Shown here one piece after another: positions 9,547 through 16,921 of a stretch of 64,000 bases of DNA. Location: the NCBI RefSeq assembly GCF_003268855.1, contig NZ_QLSZ01000007.1, forward strand, positions 1-64,000, written 5' to 3'. The notes under the pieces were generated by a model, which ran no database searches, had not been told where the DNA came from, and saw only the letters and a program-made list of their open reading frames with translations. Each line of letters begins with the position of its first letter. The first letter of the stretch is position 1. The position numbers were made by a program, and so were the translations under genes. Origin of the DNA: Flavobacterium aciduliphilum. Its GTDB lineage: Bacteria > Bacteroidota > Bacteroidia > Flavobacteriales > Flavobacteriaceae.

Positions 9547-9897
9547 ATGTTTGGAGGAGAATTTTTTTTCATTATACTCATTGCCTTTCTTCTTTTTGGA
9601 ACAAAAAATTTACCAGAAGTTGTGAGAGGTTACGCTAAATTTATGGCCACACTCAAGAATGCAACTAATGAAATTAAATCTGAAATTCAAAAGAGTGCCG
9701 ATATAGACGGAATCAATTCTTCTATACAACAAATCACTTCTTCGGTAACACAAGAAGTAGAAAAAGTGAAAGAAAGTGTGGCAACTGATACGGGAGCTAT
9801 AGGGCAACAGGTACTCAAGCAAACCACAGAGGAAGTTGGCGCAATCCAACAAAATATTGAAGATATTGTAGAAGGGCCTATCAAACGTCAAAAGTAA
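9547..9897 (+). CDS. tatA: Sec-independent translocase subunit TatA/TatB-like
   Basis: A 116-aa inner-membrane protein with one N-terminal TM helix (about residues 4-19), then FGTKNLPEVVRGYAKF, the amphipathic helix motif of TatA/TatB, then a charged helical tail. It is part of the twin-arginine export system. TatA and TatB are hard to tell apart in Bacteroidota. Its stop overlaps the next start (TAATG). Confidence 0.88.
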   Translation: MFGGEFFFIILIAFLLFGTKNLPEVVRGYAKFMATLKNATNEIKSEIQKSADIDGINSSIQQITSSVTQEVEKVKESVATDTGAIGQQVLKQTTEEVGAIQQNIEDIVEGPIKRQK

Positions 9898-10451
9898 TGC
9901 TCGATAAAATTATAGCGCTAGACAAAACTCTTTTTGTGTATTTAAACGGATTGGGTAGTCCTCAATTTGATGGGCTTTGGCTCATTATTACAAAGCAAGC
10001 CTATTGGATACCTTTTTTCTTGTTTTTAGCCTATTTAATTTATAAAAAATTAGGGTGGAAGCAGTTGCTCATCATCATGCTTTTTGTGGCGCTACTTTTG
10101 TTGTGTTGCAATACGTCTGTTGAGTTTTTCAAGGCGACTTTTCATCGCTTACGACCCTGTAATGATCCCGAACTAAAAAACACCATCAGAATCATCCATC
10201 AATCCGATTCCTACAGTTTTTTTTCAGGGCATGCAGCCAATTCTATGGCGACCATGACTTTTTTGTATTTGATGTTAAAAAAACAGTACAAATATATTGT
10301 TCTCATATTTCTATACCCTTTGATTTTTGCCTACAGTCGCATTTATCTCGGTGTTCATTTCCCCACCGATATTTTAACAGGCTATGCTTTTGGCATACTA
10401 TTCGGAGTGAGTTTTTATTATATCAATAAAAAATTTATTCTTAAAAGTTAA
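9897..10451 (+). CDS. PAP2-family membrane phosphatase
   Basis: A 184-aa multi-pass membrane protein with the three PAP2 phosphatase motifs: KATFHRLRPC, SFFSGHAANS and SRIYLGVHFPTDI. It probably dephosphorylates a lipid pyrophosphate such as undecaprenyl pyrophosphate, but lipid A or phosphatidylglycerophosphate are possible. It is coupled to tatA by a 1-nt overlap and converges on the methyltransferase with a 4-nt overlap. Confidence 0.88.
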   Translation: MLDKIIALDKTLFVYLNGLGSPQFDGLWLIITKQAYWIPFFLFLAYLIYKKLGWKQLLIIMLFVALLLLCCNTSVEFFKATFHRLRPCNDPELKNTIRIIHQSDSYSFFSGHAANSMATMTFLYLMLKKQYKYIVLIFLYPLIFAYSRIYLGVHFPTDILTGYAFGILFGVSFYYINKKFILKS

Positions 10452-11089
10452 AGCACACGACTCACCGTCAACCCATCGCGAATAGGCAACAACACCGTTT
10501 CCACTCTAGGATCCTCATTCACCATTTGATTGTATTCCAACAATACTTTCGTACTCATATCTTTCGGATTCAATTCCTCCAAAACCTTACCGCTCCACAA
10601 CACATTGTCCGATAAAATAATACCACCTGGGTTCATCATCGGTACAATCATGTTAAAATAATGAATGTAGTTTTCCTTGTCAGCATCAATAAAAACCAAA
10701 TCATATTTTTTATTCAAAGTCGGAATTATCTCTAAAGCATCACCCAAATGCGCCACAATCTGATCCTTCCACGGCGACAAATTAAAATACTTCTGCTGTA
10801 TCGAAACCAATTCTTCTTTAATTTCAATAGTGTCCAATATCCCTTCTTTTTGCAACCCTTCTGCCAAGCACAAAGCGGCATACCCCGTGTAAGTCCCAAT
10901 TTCAAGAATATTCTTGGGACAAATAATCTTAGACAACATGCTCAACACACGCCCTTGCAAGTGACCACTCAACATGCGGGGTTGCAATACTTTCTGATGC
11001 GTTTCCCTAAACAATTGCTCTAACAATTCAGGCTCTTTTTGCGAATGCTGAGCCACATAATCTTCTAATTCCTCTGATATAAAATGCAT
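10448..11089 (-). CDS. Class I SAM-dependent O-methyltransferase
   Basis: A 213-aa cytoplasmic enzyme of the catechol/caffeoyl-CoA O-methyltransferase family. The SAM-binding loop is ILEIGTYTGYAAL, the acidic metal and substrate motif is DLVFIDADKENY, and DNVLWSGKV follows. The natural substrate is unknown. It is divergent from rlmN across 85 nt. Confidence 0.88.
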   Translation of the reverse strand: MHFISEELEDYVAQHSQKEPELLEQLFRETHQKVLQPRMLSGHLQGRVLSMLSKIICPKNILEIGTYTGYAALCLAEGLQKEGILDTIEIKEELVSIQQKYFNLSPWKDQIVAHLGDALEIIPTLNKKYDLVFIDADKENYIHYFNMIVPMMNPGGIILSDNVLWSGKVLEELNPKDMSTKVLLEYNQMVNEDPRVETVLLPIRDGLTVSRVL

Positions 11090-11106
11090 GACCCTTTATT
11101 TTTTTA

Positions 11107-11114
11107 CAAACTTA
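11107..11114 (-). promoter_or_regulatory. O-methyltransferase promoter -7 box
   Basis: CAAACTTA on the plus strand is TAAGTTTG on the minus strand, a TAnnTTTG match 17 nt upstream of the start. Confidence 0.45.
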
Positions 11115-11162
11115 CAAATATCCCATCATAAATAACCAAACATTCAAATCAACAAATTATGT

Positions 11163-11170
11163 TACCTTTG
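11163..11170 (+). promoter_or_regulatory. rlmN promoter -7 box, almost leaderless
   Basis: TACCTTTG ends 4 nt before the first of two consecutive ATG codons. Since this element sits about 7 nt upstream of the transcription start, the rlmN mRNA is likely leaderless or nearly so. Confidence 0.55.
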
Positions 11171-11174
11171 CCTC

Positions 11175-12212
11175 ATGATGGAGAAAAAAGACATTAGAGC
11201 CTTTTCTAAAGATCAACTTAGAGATTTTTTTGTAGCCAACGGCGATAAAGCCTTTCGTGGCAATCAAGTCTATGAATGGTTGTGGAGCAAAGGCGCGCAC
11301 TCTTTTGATGATATGACCAATATTTCAAAGGAAACCCGCACCATGCTCGAAACTCATTTTGTCATCAACCACATCAAAGTAGATCAAATGCAACGCAGCG
11401 ACGATGGCACAGTAAAAAATGCCGTTCGTTTGCACGATGGTTTGGTTGTAGAAAGCGTGTTAATTCCCACTGACACCAGAACAACTGCTTGCGTTTCTTC
11501 CCAAGTAGGGTGTAGTTTAGATTGTAATTTCTGCGCAACTGCCCAATTAAAACGCATGCGTAATCTAGAACCAGGCGAAATTTATGACCAAGTGGTTGCC
11601 ATCGACAGAGAAAGTAGATTGTACTACAACAGACCTCTTTCTAACATTGTATTTATGGGAATGGGAGAGCCGCTCATGAATTATAATAATGTCATCAAAG
11701 CCATAGATAGAATTACCTCCGACGAAGGCTTAGGCATGTCTCCCAAACGCATCACCGTTTCCACATCGGGGATTCCCAAAATGATTAAGAAAATGGCGGA
11801 TGATGAAGTGAAATTTAAGTTGGCCGTATCCCTACATTCCGCTATTGATGAAGTTCGAGCCAACATCATGCCTTTTAGCAAAAACTTTCCTTTAAAAGAG
11901 TTACGAGAAGCTTTGACCTATTGGTATCAAAAAACTAAAAGTAAAGTCACGTATGAATATGTCGTTTGGCGCGGCATTAATGATACAAAAGAAGCTGTGG
12001 ATGCCCTAGTGAAATTTTGTAAATACGTACCCTGTAAAGTCAATTTAATTGAGTACAACCCAATTGACGATGGCATGTTTCAACAAGCCTCAGAGGCAGC
12101 CATTGCTATGTATATTAAAGAATTGTCCAAAATAGATGTCGTGGCCAAAGTACGCCGAAGCCGAGGAAAAGATATTGATGCGGCATGCGGACAATTGGCT
12201 AATAAATCATAA
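11175..12212 (+). CDS. rlmN: Dual-specificity RNA methyltransferase RlmN
   Basis: A 345-aa radical-SAM enzyme that methylates C2 of A2503 in 23S rRNA and of A37 in some tRNAs. The [4Fe-4S] cysteines are C113, C117 and C120 (CSLDCNFC). The two extra cysteines of the methyl-transfer mechanism are C106 (ACVSS) and C338 near the C-terminus; their spacing matches E. coli C118 and C355. GMGEPL is also present. The start is MMEKK or the second ATG. Confidence 0.95.
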   Translation: MMEKKDIRAFSKDQLRDFFVANGDKAFRGNQVYEWLWSKGAHSFDDMTNISKETRTMLETHFVINHIKVDQMQRSDDGTVKNAVRLHDGLVVESVLIPTDTRTTACVSSQVGCSLDCNFCATAQLKRMRNLEPGEIYDQVVAIDRESRLYYNRPLSNIVFMGMGEPLMNYNNVIKAIDRITSDEGLGMSPKRITVSTSGIPKMIKKMADDEVKFKLAVSLHSAIDEVRANIMPFSKNFPLKELREALTYWYQKTKSKVTYEYVVWRGINDTKEAVDALVKFCKYVPCKVNLIEYNPIDDGMFQQASEAAIAMYIKELSKIDVVAKVRRSRGKDIDAACGQLANKS

Positions 12213-12239
12213 AAAAACGTCTCGAAAAATCGAGACGTT
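12211..12239 (-). terminator. Terminator for the 12278 lipoprotein gene
   Basis: A 9-bp perfect stem (AACGTCTCG / CGAGACGTT) with a 6-nt loop. The T-tract follows the stem on the minus strand, so it mainly ends the convergent lipoprotein gene. It may also slow transcripts leaving rlmN. Confidence 0.75.
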
Positions 12240-12277
12240 GTTAATCAAAAAAAAAAATATTTAGAAAAAACCCTAAA

Positions 12278-13135
12278 TTAGTTTCCAATCACAATGGTAT
12301 AAGAATTTCCATTGATAGTAAACACCGCTGTGTTGTCACAATCTCCAGTACCATAATCTAAAGTTGCGGTGTGATTGTTTTTAGTAAATGTAATTACACC
12401 TGAAACAATTAGTGGCTTGTGGACATTCATGCAACTCATTTTAACTTGCAAAGGAGTAGTTATTGTACTCGTAATTGTTCCCGATGGGTGTGTTGTAGTC
12501 CAGCTTCCAGTAATGCTGTAAACATTGTCAGATAAATCATTAGGAGTGTCATAACCAGCTATAATTTCTCTTGTTCTTGACCCAACTCTATGGTGTGTTT
12601 GTCCGTTAATTGTAGCTGTCAAATCCATTTGCATGATTACAATTGGGTGTGGATTAGCCCCGGTAGTCATGGTTCTAGTAAACGATTTATTTCCTTCAAT
12701 TTTTATATTATTGTGGTAAAAATTGTCGAAGCTATAATTCACGGTTTGGCTTGTAGCTGTTGGGTGATAAGTAAAGGTAATGATGATTTTTCCACTTACT
12801 ACATTATTGTTTGCAAGGGTACAACCTGAACCAAAATCGATGGTTTTAGTTACCAAGTCGCCATCATTTAATACGGTTCCAAAAGCAGGTACTCTTGTAA
12901 TGGTTGCACAAGTAGACAATGCAACTACACCGTTCTTGTTTGAAAAAGAATTGGAATTAATATTATTGTACTGGTCTTCTACAATAGTACTTACATCATC
13001 ACTAGCAAGGTCGATTTTTGAACTCGCTTGTGCTTCGTCTTTTGACATGTAAGAGGTTTCAGAAGTGTCGTTTTTACTGCAACTTACCACAAACAGTGAT
13101 AATAGAATGGCAAGGGTTACAATTTTTGTTTTCAT
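12278..13135 (-). CDS. Putative lipoprotein of unknown function
   Basis: A 285-aa protein from the ATG that gives MKTKIVTLAILL; an upstream TTG would add three residues. The lipobox VVSC puts the lipidated cysteine near residue 19, followed by a Ser/Asp-rich linker and a Thr-rich, beta-strand-rich domain (SGKIIITFTYHP, GSWTTTHPSGTITSTI, SGVITFTKNNHTATLDYG). I do not recognise the family. It is probably anchored in the outer membrane or on the surface. Confidence 0.7.
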   Translation of the reverse strand: MKTKIVTLAILLSLFVVSCSKNDTSETSYMSKDEAQASSKIDLASDDVSTIVEDQYNNINSNSFSNKNGVVALSTCATITRVPAFGTVLNDGDLVTKTIDFGSGCTLANNNVVSGKIIITFTYHPTATSQTVNYSFDNFYHNNIKIEGNKSFTRTMTTGANPHPIVIMQMDLTATINGQTHHRVGSRTREIIAGYDTPNDLSDNVYSITGSWTTTHPSGTITSTITTPLQVKMSCMNVHKPLIVSGVITFTKNNHTATLDYGTGDCDNTAVFTINGNSYTIVIGN

Positions 13136-13228
13136 AAGTGTCAATATTAATGATTTGCAAGATAAGACTTTAATTTATTAAAAAGGTTTAATCCTTGCTT
13201 AAAAATTTTTCAAGTAATTGGATTGTTG

Positions 13229-13236
13229 TATCTTTG
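13229..13236 (+). promoter_or_regulatory. Polyprenyl synthetase promoter -7 box
   Basis: TATCTTTG matches TAnnTTTG and ends 5 nt before the ATG at 13242. This supports that start and suggests a leaderless transcript. Confidence 0.55.
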
Positions 13237-13241
13237 GCACA

Positions 13242-14219
13242 ATGAATATTACTTCCCAAATAAAACAACCGATTCAAGTTGAGATGGAACTTTTCGAAAA
13301 GAAGTTCTACGAATCGATGTCTTCCAAAGTAGCGTTGTTGAATCGAATTACGTATTATATCGTAAATCGAAAAGGAAAACAAATGCGTCCGATGTTTGTT
13401 TTTCTAACAGCCAAAATGCTTTCTGGTGGGACTGTTGTAGAACGAACCTATCGAGGAGCTTGCGTTATTGAGTTGATTCATACGGCAACTTTAGTGCATG
13501 ATGATGTGGTGGATGATAGTAATAGAAGACGCGGATTTTTCTCTATCAATGCCCTTTGGAAAAATAAAATTGCCGTTTTAGTAGGGGATTACTTTTTGTC
13601 TAAAGGTTTATTGCTTTCTATTGACCATGGCGATTTCGATTTACTTCGGATTATTTCAGTCGCCGTGCGCGAAATGAGTGAAGGAGAGTTGTTGCAAATT
13701 GAGAAAGCACGCCGTTTGGATATTACTGAAGATGTTTACTACGAAATCATCCGTCAAAAAACAGCCACGCTCATTGCCGCTTGTTGCGCACTTGGAGCTC
13801 GTTCAGTTTCTGATGATGAGGTTCTAGTTGAAACCATGCGGAAGTTTGGTGAACTCATCGGCATGGCGTTTCAAATAAAAGATGACTTGTTTGATTACAC
13901 TGACGATGCAATCGGAAAGCCTACAGGGATTGATATTAAAGAACAAAAAATGACTTTGCCCTTAATATATGCACTCAACAATTGTTCTAATAAAGAAAAA
14001 AGTTGGTGCATCAATTCGATCAAAAATCACAATAAAGACAAAAAAAGAGTTAAAGAAGTCATCCAATTTGTAAAAGACAAGAATGGCTTGCACTATGCCG
14101 AACAAAAAATGATGCAATTTCAACAAGAAGCGCTCGCTTTAATTCAAAACTTCCCAGATTCTACGTATAAAGACAGTTTAACATTAATGGTTAATTACGT
14201 CATCGAAAGAAAAAAATAA
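13242..14219 (+). CDS. Polyprenyl diphosphate synthase
   Basis: A 325-aa trans-isoprenyl diphosphate synthase that extends farnesyl or geranylgeranyl diphosphate, probably for the menaquinone side chain. The first aspartate-rich motif is LVHDDVVDDS (DD at 87-88, DD at 91-92) followed by RRR; the second is FQIKDDLFDYTDD. The start chosen is ATG 13242, just after a -7 box; an upstream in-frame TTG would place coding sequence across the promoter. Chain length cannot be read from the sequence alone. Confidence 0.9.
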   Translation: MNITSQIKQPIQVEMELFEKKFYESMSSKVALLNRITYYIVNRKGKQMRPMFVFLTAKMLSGGTVVERTYRGACVIELIHTATLVHDDVVDDSNRRRGFFSINALWKNKIAVLVGDYFLSKGLLLSIDHGDFDLLRIISVAVREMSEGELLQIEKARRLDITEDVYYEIIRQKTATLIAACCALGARSVSDDEVLVETMRKFGELIGMAFQIKDDLFDYTDDAIGKPTGIDIKEQKMTLPLIYALNNCSNKEKSWCINSIKNHNKDKKRVKEVIQFVKDKNGLHYAEQKMMQFQQEALALIQNFPDSTYKDSLTLMVNYVIERKK

Positions 14220-14292
14220 TTTTTTATTCCTTCTAAATGCCTTGATTTTATTGAGGTTTACATTTTTTAAATAATTTTTTTGAAGATAAATT

Positions 14293-14300
14293 TACCTTTG
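14293..14300 (+). promoter_or_regulatory. Promoter -7 box for the 14383 sigma gene
   Basis: TACCTTTG matches TAnnTTTG and lies 82 nt upstream of the sigma-factor start, so its transcript has a real leader. Confidence 0.6.
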
Positions 14301-14382
14301 GTGCAACCCTTTTGCAACTGTAATCGTCTATGCTAATAGAAGTCTGAAATTCTGAAATAAGTAATCTTCAATCAAAAATCGA

Positions 14383-14943
14383 ATGAAAGTAATCAACTTA
14401 CGTCAAGAAGAACAAGAATTAATCGAGTTGGCTGTCGAGCATAATCGTCATGCACAAAACAAGATTTATTCCAAATTTTCTCCAAAGATGCTAAGTGTGT
14501 GTAGGCAATACATTAAAGATTTGCACCAAGCCGAAGGCATTATGATTACAGCTTTCATGAAAGTATTCACGAATTTGAAGAATTTTAAAAACGAAGGCAG
14601 TTTTGAAGGATGGATTCGACGAATCATGATTAACGAATGTATTTCGTATATCAGAGTTCAAAAGAAGGTAACGTTTCTGGATGATGAAAATTATTATGAA
14701 GAATCTACTAATGATATAGAGACACAGCTTTCTACAGATGATATTCAATATTTGATTGACCATTTGCCTGAGGGTTATAAAATGGTATTTAATCTTTATG
14801 TAATTGAAGGATATAAACACCAAGAAATTGCCACATTACTTGGAATCAGTGAAGGAACGTCAAAGTCACAGTTGTCACATGCCCGAAAAGTATTGCAAGA
14901 CAACATAATTAAATTAAAAATGTACGAAAATGGCACAGAATAA
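14383..14943 (+). CDS. ECF RNA polymerase sigma factor
   Basis: A 186-aa sigma-70 family protein with only regions 2 and 4. Region 2 covers about residues 20-95 (ITAFMKVFTNLKNF, FEGWIRRIMINECISYIR). Region 4 has the helix-turn-helix HQEIATLLGISEGTSKSQLSHARK near the C-terminus. It overlaps the next gene by 14 nt, the usual coupling of an ECF sigma with its anti-sigma. Its target promoters are not known. Confidence 0.92.
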   Translation: MKVINLRQEEQELIELAVEHNRHAQNKIYSKFSPKMLSVCRQYIKDLHQAEGIMITAFMKVFTNLKNFKNEGSFEGWIRRIMINECISYIRVQKKVTFLDDENYYEESTNDIETQLSTDDIQYLIDHLPEGYKMVFNLYVIEGYKHQEIATLLGISEGTSKSQLSHARKVLQDNIIKLKMYENGTE

Positions 14944-15658
14944 ACTAGATACTCAAATAAAAGAACAGATAGACAGGCGAGAAATTCAACCCAGCAATTC
15001 GTCATGGGATCGACTGGATGCCATGTTGACGATAGCAGAACAAAAAAAACCAAAACGTTTTGATTTTCATTCGTTTCAATCGCTTGGAATTGCTGCCTCT
15101 ATTTTAGTATTGGTAGCGTTAGGTTTGTTCTTATTCAATCAAAAAGAAAACGTTGTTAAACCAGAAAACAACCTAGTTGTAAAAGGAAATAATTATAAAA
15201 ATACCAATGAAAATACCAAAACCCATGAGATTGATAGTGTGAAAATCTTTGATATAGATTCTAAGCAACAAAATCAACAAGTCGTAGAAATCAACAATCA
15301 AAAAGTAACAAGCAGCCATCAAAGGCAATCAAAAAAGTTCAATCAAAACAAACCTAACCTATTGATTAATCAAGAAAACCAAATCGAATTTCAAAATAAA
15401 GAGAGTGTTGCTCAAAAAGTACCTTCTACAGTAGAACCTCAAAAAGCACGTATTTCAAATTCTTTAAATGAAGACAACGTATTGGTTTCGATAGAAAAAA
15501 CGGCCAAACCAAATACTAAAGTTAAAGTCAATGCCAATAGTCTTTTATCTAAAGTCGACGGAGAATTAGACCAATCTTTTAGAGAAAAGGTTTTAACCAA
15601 AATCAGTAAAAACTACCAAGAAGTTAAAGGAGCTTTGGCTGCCCGAAATCAAGAATAA
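14930..15658 (+). CDS. Probable anti-sigma factor, one TM segment
   Basis: A 242-aa protein with a short cytoplasmic N-terminal part (about 1-48) containing SSWDRLDAML, a motif common in Bacteroidota anti-sigma proteins. One TM helix lies at about 52-69 (GIAASILVLVALGLFLF), and a long Asn/Gln/Lys-rich, poorly conserved-looking periplasmic region follows. The 14-nt overlap with the sigma gene supports the role. A beta-barrel gene follows after 96 nt. Confidence 0.75.
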   Translation: MAQNKLDTQIKEQIDRREIQPSNSSWDRLDAMLTIAEQKKPKRFDFHSFQSLGIAASILVLVALGLFLFNQKENVVKPENNLVVKGNNYKNTNENTKTHEIDSVKIFDIDSKQQNQQVVEINNQKVTSSHQRQSKKFNQNKPNLLINQENQIEFQNKESVAQKVPSTVEPQKARISNSLNEDNVLVSIEKTAKPNTKVKVNANSLLSKVDGELDQSFREKVLTKISKNYQEVKGALAARNQE

Positions 15659-15754
15659 ATTTAATATCAATTTCAAAAACAATTTTTAAGATTATTCATA
15701 TTTCTTAATCTATATTGCAAAAATTAAGTCCAATCATCAATAAATTAAATCATT

Positions 15755-16804
15755 ATGAGAAATTTTACTATTTACTTAGCGTTATCACTATGCCTTTTGG
15801 CAAGCAAACTAGTAGCACAAAAATCTTTTGAAACCAAAGCAAAAGCCATTGCTACAAAGATTGAAAACATTACTAAAGAAGAAAAAGAGACATTAAAAAA
15901 AGAGATTGAAAATGTAAACGAGCAACTTGAGAAAGGATCGCTTACAAAAGAACAAGCCGATGCTAAGAAAAAAGAACTTTCTGAGGCTCGTGCCACTATT
16001 ATTGAAAATCGAATTGCTCTGGTTCAGGAAGAACTAAAAGATTTGGTGCAGGATAAAGTAGATGGTATATTAAATGAAGTAAATTCTAATCAAAAAAAAT
16101 ATTCTTTTAGTATTCCTGGTGGATTTAAAGAAAATAATATAAAAGATACGATAAAAAAATCAGAAAAAAGAACTACGTCTCAGTTTATTTTTGCAGCAGG
16201 ACTCAATAATGTTGCAACAAACCATAAAGTAGCGGGATCAGATTTTAGATATTGGGGTTCGCATTTCTACGAGTGGGGCGCCACCTTAAATACCCGTTTG
16301 TTAAAAGAGTCCAATTTATTACATTTAAAATATGGTTTTTCAGTAATGTATAACAATTTACGTCCTACAGACAATCGCGTTTATGTGAAAAATGGCGATC
16401 AAACCAATCTAGAAGTAAGCGCGACACATTTAAGCGATTCACGTTTCAAAAGTGTGTATTTAGTCGCTCCTGTTCATTTTGAATTTGATTTTTCTAAAAA
16501 CAAATCCAAAGAAGGTAAAACAATATTCCAATCGCATGAAAGTGTTCGTTTAGGAATTGGAGGATATGCCGGATTTCGTTTGAAAACCAAACAATTTCAA
16601 ATTTTTGATGATGAGTCAGGTCACGAAGTCACCATTAAAGAAAAAGGAGATTTCAATGTCAATGACTTTATTTATGGGGTGAGCGCTTATTTAGGGTATA
16701 AAGAAACCAGTTTGTATGTCAAATACGATATGAATCCTATATTCCAAAATAATGCTGTGAAGCAAAACAACATTTCATTAGGAATTCGATTCGATTTCAA
16801 TTAA
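15755..16804 (+). CDS. Secreted coiled-coil / outer-membrane beta-barrel protein
   Basis: A 349-aa protein with a signal peptide (ending KLVAQ), a Lys/Glu-rich coiled coil at about 25-105 (KEEKETLKKEIENVNEQLEK), and then a barrel-like domain with aromatic strands that ends FDFN. It may be an outer-membrane protein with a periplasmic coil. It lies behind the ECF sigma / anti-sigma pair and could be its target. It is followed by a strong terminator. Confidence 0.7.
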   Translation: MRNFTIYLALSLCLLASKLVAQKSFETKAKAIATKIENITKEEKETLKKEIENVNEQLEKGSLTKEQADAKKKELSEARATIIENRIALVQEELKDLVQDKVDGILNEVNSNQKKYSFSIPGGFKENNIKDTIKKSEKRTTSQFIFAAGLNNVATNHKVAGSDFRYWGSHFYEWGATLNTRLLKESNLLHLKYGFSVMYNNLRPTDNRVYVKNGDQTNLEVSATHLSDSRFKSVYLVAPVHFEFDFSKNKSKEGKTIFQSHESVRLGIGGYAGFRLKTKQFQIFDDESGHEVTIKEKGDFNVNDFIYGVSAYLGYKETSLYVKYDMNPIFQNNAVKQNNISLGIRFDFN

Positions 16805-16829
16805 TATTTTTTGTTTGGGTTAGTTGTAA

Positions 16830-16868
16830 AACTCTTTTAGGACGTCAAATTCTAAAAGAGTTTTTTTT
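16830..16868 (+). terminator. Rho-independent terminator
   Basis: An 11-bp stem (AACTCTTTTAG / CTAAAAGAGTT) with an 11-nt loop and a run of eight T. It closes the 14383-16804 unit. Confidence 0.88.
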
Positions 16869-16882
16869 ATTAAAAAAACATG

Positions 16883-16890
16883 TAACTTTG
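16883..16890 (+). promoter_or_regulatory. dnaG promoter -7 box
   Basis: TAACTTTG matches TAnnTTTG, 31 nt upstream of the dnaG TTG start. Confidence 0.55.
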
Positions 16891-16921
16891 AAACCTTAGA
16901 ACCTTAAATCTGAGCCTAAAA

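Noticed and set aside
9610-9891. Open frames on the strand opposite tatA
   Set aside because: They mirror the coding frame of tatA, have no promoter or family features, and are shadows of the real gene; the same holds for other long antisense frames in the core.
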